Source: Deltaproteobacteria bacterium (GTDB lineage: Bacteria > Desulfobacterota > Binatia > Binatales > Binataceae). From it: 5,983 nt of DNA. This document shows, piece after piece, positions 1 to 5,060 of the stretch; positions within the stretch are counted from its first letter, which is position 1, and each line of letters begins with the position of its first letter. The DNA lies in NCBI GenBank assembly GCA_021799555.1, contig JAJZAG010000240.1, positions 1 through 5,983 on the forward strand, written 5' to 3'. Made by a program: the position numbers and the translations under genes. The notes under the pieces are model-generated. The model saw nothing but the letters and a program-made list of their open reading frames with translations, did no database searches and was not told where the DNA came from.

Positions 1-1
1 G

Positions 2-1054
2 GTGGTGGTCGAGTCGCAGGGGCGCCGGCGCGATTTCGACAACGCGCGTTCCGATCTGCTGATTCCCGCGATTTTGCAAATCTCCGCCGATTCGACGAAG
101 CACATCTATTTCACCGTCGGTCACGGTGAGCATGATTTGTACGATACCGACCGCAGCAGCGGCTTTTCGGAGTGGCGCGGCCTTCTTGAGCAGAACAACT
201 ACCAGGTTGACAATATCTCGCTCTTCGCGAGCGGCGTGCCCGACGATTGCAAGGTGCTGGTCTCGCTGGGTCCCCGCAAGGATTTCCTGCCCGAAGAACT
301 TGCCGAACTCGCCAAGTATCTTGCCGTGGGCGGCAAGTACGTCGCGATGATCGACCCATATGGATCGCCGAGCCTGGTCAAGTTCCTCCAGCAGTACGGA
401 ATGAGCTTCACTGATCAGGTCGTTGTTGATCCCGCTTATCGGCTCACGGCCGGCGAGATTTTAACCACGCAGATCCCGTTGCGCTCCGAAGACAATCCGA
501 TCAGCCGCGCGATGGCCGCGCCGGCCGTTTTCTCGCTGGCGCGCGGAGTCGATATCACCCTGAAGGTTGGAGCGGCGGCGCCCGATAATCTTCGCGTCGC
601 GCAGGAAAGCGAGTTTTTGCGCTCCTCGCATGAAAGTTGGGCCTCGGGCGATCCCAAGGCGCTGACTACGGGCATTACGGAGTACCAGTCTCCGCGCGAC
701 GTTAAGGGACCGATTCCGGTAGGATCCGAAATCGACTATACGCCGACAATCGATCCGCACATCTCGATACAGCGGATGACGCGTTTGGTCGGATTCGGAA
801 CTTCTGTGTTCGCCTCGAATCAATTCATCGAGATGCTCGGAAATCGCGACCTTGCAGTCAGCCTGATCAACGAGCTCGCCGGCGACGAGATGCTGATCGC
901 AAGCCGCGAGCGGCTGGTTCAGGCGGAAACGGCCGGATTCTACGTAACCAGCCAGGAATCCAACTGGCTCGCCTACCTGGCCGCTGGATTCGAAACGATC
1001 CTGCTGCTGATGATCGCCGTCGCCGTGTTCGTGCGCAGGAGGTTTTTCGCGTGA
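2..1054 (+). CDS. GldG-family ABC-transport auxiliary protein, 3' part (5' end outside window)
   Basis: This is the C-terminal 350 residues of a protein resembling the GldG / 'ABC-type uncharacterized transport system' family, the extracytoplasmic auxiliary partner of an ABC-2 type exporter first known from gliding motility. The frame is open to the left edge, so the true start and the N-terminal membrane helix are missing. Residues about 35-120 carry the family-like segment beginning I-Y-F-T-V-G-H-G-E, followed by a stretch that reads like a Rossmann-type domain (L-V-S-L-G-P, then G-G-K-Y-V-A-M-I-D-P-Y). A single hydrophobic helix at about 323-345 followed by R-R-R near the C-terminus would anchor the protein, with its bulk outside the cytoplasm. 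The stop overlaps the start of the DUF4340 gene by 4 bp, so the two are co-translated. Such genes usually follow an ABC ATPase and permease, which are expected just upstream. The transported substrate is unknown. Family assignment is from remembered sequence character, not a search. Confidence 0.82.
   Translation: MVVESQGRRRDFDNARSDLLIPAILQISADSTKHIYFTVGHGEHDLYDTDRSSGFSEWRGLLEQNNYQVDNISLFASGVPDDCKVLVSLGPRKDFLPEELAELAKYLAVGGKYVAMIDPYGSPSLVKFLQQYGMSFTDQVVVDPAYRLTAGEILTTQIPLRSEDNPISRAMAAPAVFSLARGVDITLKVGAAAPDNLRVAQESEFLRSSHESWASGDPKALTTGITEYQSPRDVKGPIPVGSEIDYTPTIDPHISIQRMTRLVGFGTSVFASNQFIEMLGNRDLAVSLINELAGDEMLIASRERLVQAETAGFYVTSQESNWLAYLAAGFETILLLMIAVAVFVRRRFFA
1037..1042 (+). promoter_or_regulatory. 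Ribosome binding site for the DUF4340 gene
   Basis: A perfect AGGAGG sits 8 nt before the GTG at 1051, inside the end of the upstream gene. It fixes the GTG as the start and the 4-bp GTGA overlap as the real junction. Confidence 0.85.
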
Positions 1055-1593
1055 GCATCCGATCGGCGTTCGTACTTACGATTGTCTTCATCATTTTGCT
1101 CCCGATTTATCTCTGGGGCCGTCCCGAGACGAAGCAGGATCTCGCCCTGAAGGAAAAACAGGAGAGCCTCCTCAAGATCGACGGGATCGACTCGCTCACG
1201 CTGGTCCGCGGCAACGAGACGGTTCAACTTCAGAAGACCCCCGACGGAAAGCTCTACACCGTCGCCCAGCCGCCGAGCGCATTTATCCCGCAGGACCTGA
1301 TGCAGGCGACCGTGGCGCTGCTGGTGAACGCCAAGCAGGTCGAAGTGGTAGCCGAGAACCTCAACGATCTCTCCCAGTTCGGTCTCGACCATCCCAAGAC
1401 CACCATGACGATTGAGGCGAAGGGCAAGCCGCAACCGATCAAGATCCTGTTTGGCGGCGAGAATCCGACCCGGACCGCGATCTACGCGGAAATTGTCGGC
1501 ATCCCAAAGGTTTTCCTGCTCGGACGCAACCTCGAGTACTACCAATCGCTGATGTTTCAGTGGGTCGAGGGCAAGCAGGGCAAGAATGCCTGA
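1051..1593 (+). CDS. DUF4340 domain-containing membrane-anchored protein
   Basis: A 180-residue protein with one N-terminal hydrophobic helix (about residues 6-23, ending at Y-L-W-G-R) that would act as an uncleaved anchor, followed by a soluble domain. The domain has the DUF4340 pattern: a strand pair of the type 'L-T-L-V-R-G-N-E-T-V-Q-L', then 'L-S-Q-F-G-L-D-H-P' (about residues 107-115), then 'I-K-I-L-F-G-G' and 'K-V-F-L-L-G'. DUF4340 proteins commonly sit directly after GldG-family genes and are thought to belong to the same exporter, but no biochemical role is established. At 180 residues this is shorter than the roughly 300-residue members I recall, consistent with one DUF4340 unit instead of two. 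The GTG start is chosen because of the perfect Shine-Dalgarno and the 4-bp overlap. It ends 17 bp before the convergent nitrile hydratase operon. Confidence 0.83.
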   Translation: MSIRSAFVLTIVFIILLPIYLWGRPETKQDLALKEKQESLLKIDGIDSLTLVRGNETVQLQKTPDGKLYTVAQPPSAFIPQDLMQATVALLVNAKQVEVVAENLNDLSQFGLDHPKTTMTIEAKGKPQPIKILFGGENPTRTAIYAEIVGIPKVFLLGRNLEYYQSLMFQWVEGKQGKNA

Positions 1594-1610
1594 GCGCGGG
1601 CCGCGCCAAT

Positions 1611-1934
1611 TCAGCCGCCGGTCTCGACCGCCGTCAATTTGTCCGCTATCTCAGCCGCGCTGACAATTCCCTTTTCCTCGATCGTTCGCTCCAGCGCGCG
1701 CACGAAGTGCTGAGAGTATTCACCCGGATTCGCGGTGCCGTCGCGCTCGCGCGCTCGATCCGAAGCGCCCACTTCTTCTATCAGCCGGGTGCGAAACTCG
1801 TCCCGCGAAAACCTTCCCGCTTCGCTGAGTCCGAGCGCGAGCGCGAATGCGCGCGCTTCCCACGGCGCGCTGAAGGTGATTCCGGCCCCGAGCCCGACCC
1901 TATCGAGCAGATTCGCAATTCGCCGATCGCTCAT
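1611..1934 (-). CDS. Nitrile hydratase accessory (activator / subunit-swapping) protein
   Basis: A 107-residue protein of the small nitrile hydratase accessory family (NhlE/NhhG/P14K type), which in characterised cobalt enzymes binds the alpha subunit and delivers the metal-loaded form to beta. The visible signature is F-S-A-P-W-E-A-R-A-F-A-L (residues 21-32), D-E-F-R (45-48), Y-S-Q-H-F-V-R-A-L-E (73-82) and K-G-I-V-S-A-A-E-I (88-96). The same landmarks occur in the N-terminal third of the beta subunit encoded in this window. The protein has no cysteine, so it cannot ligate cobalt through thiolates by itself; this fits a scaffold or chaperone role better than a metal-carrier role. It is the last gene of the operon and starts within the stop of the alpha gene (ATGA overlap, 1931-1934), with GAGG 6 nt before the ATG. 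The alternative reading, a thiocyanate hydrolase beta-like subunit, is less likely because the full-length beta gene is also present. Confidence 0.88.
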   Translation of the reverse strand: MSDRRIANLLDRVGLGAGITFSAPWEARAFALALGLSEAGRFSRDEFRTRLIEEVGASDRARERDGTANPGEYSQHFVRALERTIEEKGIVSAAEIADKLTAVETGG

Positions 1935-2563
1935 CGCGCGCCTCGCCGACCGCCCGCGCGCGACGGCGCAAGCACCTTGCCGACGCCGATCATTGAGTCG
2001 CGCGTAACGATATCCGCAAGCTCGGCCTCGGTCATCGATTTAGTTCCCGCCGGACGCTCGGGAATCACGATATAGCGCTGTTCCGCGCTTGAATCCCAGA
2101 CCCGCACTTCGACCTCGTCGGGAATGACGACTCCGAACTCGCGCAACAGGCCGCGCGGATCCTTAACCGCGCGCGACCGGTAGGCGAAGCTCTTGTACCA
2201 CGCCGGCGGAAGCCCGAGCACCGGCCACGGATAGCATGAGCACAGTGTGCACACGACCAGGTTATGTACGCGCGCAGTGTTTTCCACCGCGACCAAATGG
2301 CCGCCCTCAGGTCCGGCGATTCCAAGCTCCGCACACGCCGCTACCGCGTCGGTCATCAGGCGGCGATGAAACGCGCGATCGCACCACGCCCGCGCGACCA
2401 CTCGCGCGCCGGCCCGCGGTCCAACGGCATGCTGGTAGGTCTCGATAATTTCATCGAGCCGTGCCGAGTCGACCAGTCCCTTCTCGACCAGCAGCTCCTC
2501 AAGCGCTTTGACCCGCGCGGCGGGACCGTGCGGATTGGGATCGTGGCGATGGTCATCGCTCAT
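1931..2563 (-). CDS. nthA: Nitrile hydratase subunit alpha, cobalt type
   Basis: The metal-binding subunit of nitrile hydratase, which hydrates nitriles to amides in the cytoplasm. The 210 residues match the usual family length. The metal-site motif V-C-T-L-C-S-C-Y-P-W-P is at residues 104-114: C105, C108 and C110 are the thiolate ligands with S109, and in known enzymes the second and third cysteines are oxidised to sulfinate and sulfenate. Threonine at 106 is the hallmark of the cobalt class; iron enzymes have serine there. Other family landmarks are G-P-R-A-G-A-R-V-V-A-R-A-W (48-60), G-L-P-P-A-W-Y-K-S (117-125), W-D-S-S-A-E-Q-R-Y (156-164), P-E-R-P-A-G-T (168-174) and V-T-R-D-S-M-I-G-V (186-194). 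The start overlaps the beta stop (ATGA, 2560-2563) and has AAGGAA just upstream; the end overlaps the accessory start in the same way. Metal class is inferred from the motif and gene order, and substrate range cannot be read from the sequence. Confidence 0.96.
   Translation of the reverse strand: MSDDHRHDPNPHGPAARVKALEELLVEKGLVDSARLDEIIETYQHAVGPRAGARVVARAWCDRAFHRRLMTDAVAACAELGIAGPEGGHLVAVENTARVHNLVVCTLCSCYPWPVLGLPPAWYKSFAYRSRAVKDPRGLLREFGVVIPDEVEVRVWDSSAEQRYIVIPERPAGTKSMTEAELADIVTRDSMIGVGKVLAPSRAGGRRGAR
1941..1944 (-). promoter_or_regulatory. Ribosome binding site for the accessory gene
   Basis: GAGG on the minus strand lies 6 nt before the ATG at 1934, inside the 3' end of the alpha-subunit gene. 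Together with the ATGA overlap it supports that start. Confidence 0.5.
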
Positions 2564-3243
2564 CGCGGATTCCTTTTTCGCTTTGATTTAATCGCGCTCG
2601 GCGGCGGATTGGCCGCCTGTTCGAGATAATCTTCCCACAGGTCGATAAGGACGCGGTCGTGCGCATTCGCCGTCTCGCCGAACAATTCACGAGCTCGGAA
2701 TTCCACGCTGTAAACATGCTGGTGTACCTCGCCCGCATGGTGCGCATTCGTGTCGGGGAACACGTAGATGCCGCGGTCGCGGCGAATCACGCCGATTTTG
2801 CCACGCACGTAACGTGGACTGCGCGTATGTCCGGCGGGATTGATATTGCGCGCCCGCACGCGATCGCCGGTGCGGAATTTCGCCCGCTCATCCTTCGCAC
2901 GGTGCCTTCTCGATTCGACGCGGGCCGCGGCTGCCGGGGCGACCCCCGGATGCCCCGTGCGCGCGTCAATTTCCGCCCGGGTCACGATGCCTCTGTCGGC
3001 AAGTATCGTCTCGACCGCGTCAAGCCATCGCGCGTAGTACGATGCGGCGAGATACCGCGCCGGATGAATTCGTTCGATTGCGTGGCGGAATTCGTCGGCG
3101 TTGGAGCCGGCGCGTGCGATAACGGAGTTGGTCAGCGCGAACACTCGCGCTTCCCAATCAGAATGGAACGGCGTATATCCGGCCTCGCCGCGATCGATTT
3201 CGCCAAAGCCGTCCATCCCGCCCATGTCGTGAATTCCGTTCAT
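2560..3243 (-). CDS. nthB: Nitrile hydratase subunit beta
   Basis: The partner subunit of nitrile hydratase, closing over the alpha metal site and lining the substrate channel. The 227 residues cover both halves of the family. The N-terminus begins M-N-G-I-H-D-M-G-G-M-D-G-F-G, the conserved beta start, so ATG at 3243 is secure although only a weak Shine-Dalgarno is visible. The helical part holds W-E-A-R-V-F-A-L (30-37) and Y-Y-A-R-W-L-D-A-V-E (69-78). The C-terminal beta-barrel-like part holds G-D-R-V-R-A-R-N (126-133), H-T-R-S-P-R-Y-V-R-G-K (139-149), V-F-P-D-T-N-A-H (161-168), and ends D-L-W-E-D-Y-L-E (201-208). A further tail of about 19 residues, very basic at its end (K-S-K-R-K-R-N-P-R), extends past the usual family end. 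Beta preceding alpha is the order known for cobalt enzymes such as those of Rhodococcus rhodochrous J1. Being one intact beta chain argues against thiocyanate hydrolase, where the two halves are separate subunits. Confidence 0.95.
   Translation of the reverse strand: MNGIHDMGGMDGFGEIDRGEAGYTPFHSDWEARVFALTNSVIARAGSNADEFRHAIERIHPARYLAASYYARWLDAVETILADRGIVTRAEIDARTGHPGVAPAAAARVESRRHRAKDERAKFRTGDRVRARNINPAGHTRSPRYVRGKIGVIRRDRGIYVFPDTNAHHAGEVHQHVYSVEFRARELFGETANAHDRVLIDLWEDYLEQAANPPPSAIKSKRKRNPR
2570..2575 (-). promoter_or_regulatory. Ribosome binding site for the alpha subunit gene
   Basis: AAGGAA on the minus strand lies 6 nt upstream of the ATG at 2563, within the last codons of the beta gene. 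It supports the start that gives the 4-bp overlap. Confidence 0.5.
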
Positions 3244-3275
3244 CGCTCGCTCGCGCCACGCCGGCGCCGGATGCG

Positions 3276-3305
3276 ATTATCCGCGCGCGCGAGCGCCTAC
3301 GGCAA
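3276..3305 (-). promoter_or_regulatory. Possible sigma70-like promoter for the nitrile hydratase operon
   Basis: On the minus strand, TTGCCG (3300-3305, four of six matches to TTGACA) and GATAAT (3276-3281, five of six to TATAAT) are separated by 18 bp in the 75-bp gap between the SIS and beta-subunit genes. The -10 lies about 32 bp before the beta ATG. GATAAT stands out in very GC-rich surroundings. Chance occurrence is possible, and read-through from the SIS gene is not excluded. Confidence 0.3.
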
Positions 3306-3318
3306 GCGCGCCGCGGGC

Positions 3319-4437
3319 TCAAAGTTCGAATTGGGATGCGGCGCGGGCGTAGCGCGGGTCTTCGCGATGGTTGCGATCGGGGTCGCATCCTCGTGCGAGC
3401 GCCGAAAAATAAGTGAAGAGCTGGAGCGAAAGGATAATCGGGAATACGCTCGTCGCCTCCTCGCGCCCCGCAACGCGAATAACGCGTTCGGCGTATTTGG
3501 GCAGTTCGTTTTCCGCCTCGGTTACTATCGCAAGCCGCGCCGCGCCGATCTCTCCCGCCGCGCGCGCCGCCTGCACGATGCGGTGCGATCCGGCGTCACC
3601 GGTCGAGATGAGCACCAGGAGCGTTTCGGCGTCGAGCGATGCGATCGGTCCGTGCAGAAACTCCTCGGTCTCGAGTCCCTCCGCGTAAGTGAAGGTCGCC
3701 TCCTTGAGCTTGAGTGCGCCTTCGCGTGCGCAGGCGTAAGCCGGTCCCGCGCCGATCAGCAGGATTCTGCGGCGGGTCCGAAACTCCTCGGCCGCGGCGC
3801 GCTCGGCCGACGGCTGCGCGATCCGGCGCGAAAAGCGCGCTGGAACTTCCGCGAATTCGCGGCGCGCTGATTCGGCGCGGTCGCGCCGACCGCGGAAAAT
3901 AGCCGTCGCAGCCGCGATCTCGAACAGCACCGCCATCGCGCCGGTCAGACTCTTGGTATGCGCGCCCGATTTCTCTTGCGGCGTCGTGACGAAAACAAAA
4001 TCGGCGGCACGCGCGCCGGCGCGCGGATCTTCGCCGCAAATCGCGGCTTTGACTATCCGATCAAGGTTGCCGTCCGCCGCCAAGGACGGCGCAAACACCG
4101 GCCAGCCGCGATGCGAGATCGCGACGACCGCTGCTCCCGAATCAAGACCCTTCGCGTAGTGCATCAGCTCGAAGGAGTTTTGCGCGCGCGCCGAATCGAC
4201 TCCTCCAATCGCGCGCATCCAATATTCGCCAAGCATCGCCGCGTGAAGCGAGCTTCCAATCCCGGCGAGTACTATCACGGGCGCGTCGGCAAGCCGGCGC
4301 GCAAGCCGCTCCGCCGCATCCCGATTACGGGCCGACGCAGCAGCGAGCGCGTCCGCTTGCTCGCGGATATGCTCCCACATGAAATATGGATGCGCCGTTC
4401 GTATCGCAGCGGTTGATTCTTCCGGTTTGCAATTCAT
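3319..4437 (-). CDS. Double-SIS-domain protein, GlmS-isomerase-like (AgaS/FrlB-type)
   Basis: A 372-residue cytoplasmic protein with two sugar isomerase (SIS) domains and no glutaminase domain, related to the C-terminal isomerase half of glucosamine-6-phosphate synthase. The start contains H-P-Y-F-M-W-E-H-I (16-24), a common opening of this family. SIS 1 has V-L-A-G-I-G-S-S (56-63) and I-S-H-R-G-W (107-112), where GlmS has the phosphate loop S-Q-S-G-E-T. SIS 2 has G-P-A-Y-A-C-A-R-E-G-A-L-K-L-K-E (231-246), E-T-E-E-F-L-H-G-P (257-265) and S-T-G-D-A-G-S-H (278-285). K245/E246 and H262 align with the GlmS isomerase residues Lys487?/Glu488 and His504, so some sugar-phosphate isomerase, deaminase or deglycase chemistry is plausible; the substrate is not readable. 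ATG at 4437 is used, but no clear Shine-Dalgarno precedes it; M20 (4380) is an alternative. It lies 75 bp upstream of the nitrile hydratase operon in the same direction, so co-transcription is possible but not shown. Confidence 0.85.
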   Translation of the reverse strand: MNCKPEESTAAIRTAHPYFMWEHIREQADALAAASARNRDAAERLARRLADAPVIVLAGIGSSLHAAMLGEYWMRAIGGVDSARAQNSFELMHYAKGLDSGAAVVAISHRGWPVFAPSLAADGNLDRIVKAAICGEDPRAGARAADFVFVTTPQEKSGAHTKSLTGAMAVLFEIAAATAIFRGRRDRAESARREFAEVPARFSRRIAQPSAERAAAEEFRTRRRILLIGAGPAYACAREGALKLKEATFTYAEGLETEEFLHGPIASLDAETLLVLISTGDAGSHRIVQAARAAGEIGAARLAIVTEAENELPKYAERVIRVAGREEATSVFPIILSLQLFTYFSALARGCDPDRNHREDPRYARAASQFEL

Positions 4438-4470
4438 GTCGGTTACGCCCGCGCAGTCCGCTCAAAGAAT

Positions 4471-4493
4471 CCCGCGCGAGGTTCTCGCGTGGG
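4471..4493. repeat. 10-bp inverted repeat / hairpin in the divergent intergenic region
   Basis: CCCGCGCGAG (4471-4480) and CTCGCGTGGG (4484-4493) are inverted copies separated by GTT. Nine of ten positions pair and the tenth is a G-T wobble, giving a ten-pair stem with a three-base loop. It lies between the divergent SIS and membrane-protein starts and has no T-tract, so an operator or 5'-UTR element is more likely than a terminator. GC-rich background raises the chance of coincidence. Confidence 0.4.
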
Positions 4494-4562
4494 TTGATAT
4501 GCCAAATCGGACGCGCGCTTGAAGCGCCACGGCGCCCAATAGTAGCCTCGATACCTGTCGGC

Positions 4563-5024
4563 GTGATCGAGAATCAAAATATACCGTGGCCCATCGATCT
4601 GCGCGTCAGCGGCATCGCGGCGGCGTGCTGGGCCATCTATCTTGCACACTCCGCTATTATCGGAGATCCGATGATCGACGCGGCCGCGCCGGTACACGCC
4701 GTTATCGGAGGGCTCTTGTTCTACGGCTCGCAAGCGCGCGTCGTCTTTCTGATTGAGGCGGGAATTTTCTGGGCCTTCGCGGTCGGCCTGATCGCAGGGA
4801 AACGATGGGGCCTGTTGCTCGCGCTGTCCTACATGGCCGAAGTCGTGATGAGCCATCTCATCTTTATCGTCGCATACCTTGATAACCGCAACGAATGGAA
4901 TCACGTTCACCTTGCGGCCGACGAGGGCCCTTTCTTCGTGCTCGTCACGTTATATTTGTGGATTCGCGCCTGCGACCTGATCTTCAGCGGCACGCGCGAG
5001 CGCGAAAAAAGAGACGCGGCGTAA
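4563..5024 (+). CDS. Small integral membrane protein of unknown function
   Basis: I do not recognise this family. From the GTG at 4563 it is 153 residues, with four likely membrane helices: about 14-33 (V-S-G-I-A-A-A-C-W-A), 58-78 (R-V-V-F-L-I-E-A-G-I-F-W), 82-105 (W-G-L-L-L-A-L-S-Y-M-A-E) and 123-142 (P-F-F-V-L-V-T-L-Y-L-W). Acidic and histidine residues sit beside helices: M-A-E-V-V-M-S-H at 91-98, N-H-V-H-L-A-A-D-E at 113-121. The C-terminus is short, charged and probably cytoplasmic (R-E-R-E-K-R). The open frame extends left to an ATG at 4386, but that part would overlap the SIS gene start, is arginine-rich and non-membrane, and looks non-coding; the start is therefore inferred, with no good Shine-Dalgarno. 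An internal ATG at 4671 would lose the first helix. The gene is divergent from the SIS gene and convergent with the dehydrogenase (36-bp gap). Nothing nearby assigns a role. Confidence 0.65.
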   Translation: MIENQNIPWPIDLRVSGIAAACWAIYLAHSAIIGDPMIDAAAPVHAVIGGLLFYGSQARVVFLIEAGIFWAFAVGLIAGKRWGLLLALSYMAEVVMSHLIFIVAYLDNRNEWNHVHLAADEGPFFVLVTLYLWIRACDLIFSGTREREKRDAA

Positions 5025-5060
5025 GAGCGGCGCGGCGCACGCCTCGATCGGACGTTCATT

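Noticed and set aside
973..1545. A 190-residue minus-strand open frame opposite the DUF4340 gene.
   Set aside because: It covers a gene with a perfect ribosome binding site and a recognisable domain on the + strand, and its own translation shows no family.
1594..1606. GC-rich inverted repeat GCGC-GGGCC-GCGC between the convergent DUF4340 and accessory genes, as a bidirectional terminator.
   Set aside because: The stem is only four pairs and there is no T-tract on either side; it is too weak to call.
1560..2075. A + strand open frame of 171 residues across the end of DUF4340 and the accessory/alpha genes.
   Set aside because: It is highly arginine-rich, lacks domains and is antisense to the well-supported hydratase genes.
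1611..3243. Reading the three genes as thiocyanate hydrolase, which also has a cobalt C-T-L-C-S-C site.
   Set aside because: In thiocyanate hydrolase the beta-like region is split into two separate subunits; here a full-length beta with the conserved M-N-G-I-H-D start is present, plus a separate accessory protein.
2659..3870. A 403-residue open frame on the + strand running antisense through the beta subunit, the 75-bp gap and much of the SIS gene.
   Set aside because: The translation is arginine- and alanine-rich with no recognisable domain, while the opposite strand has two clear protein families. Long antisense frames are expected in GC-rich DNA.
4386..4562. N-terminal extension of the membrane protein to an upstream ATG.
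   Set aside because: It would overlap the SIS gene's first codons, is basic and not membrane-like, and looks like intergenic and antisense DNA; the start at 4563 is preferred.
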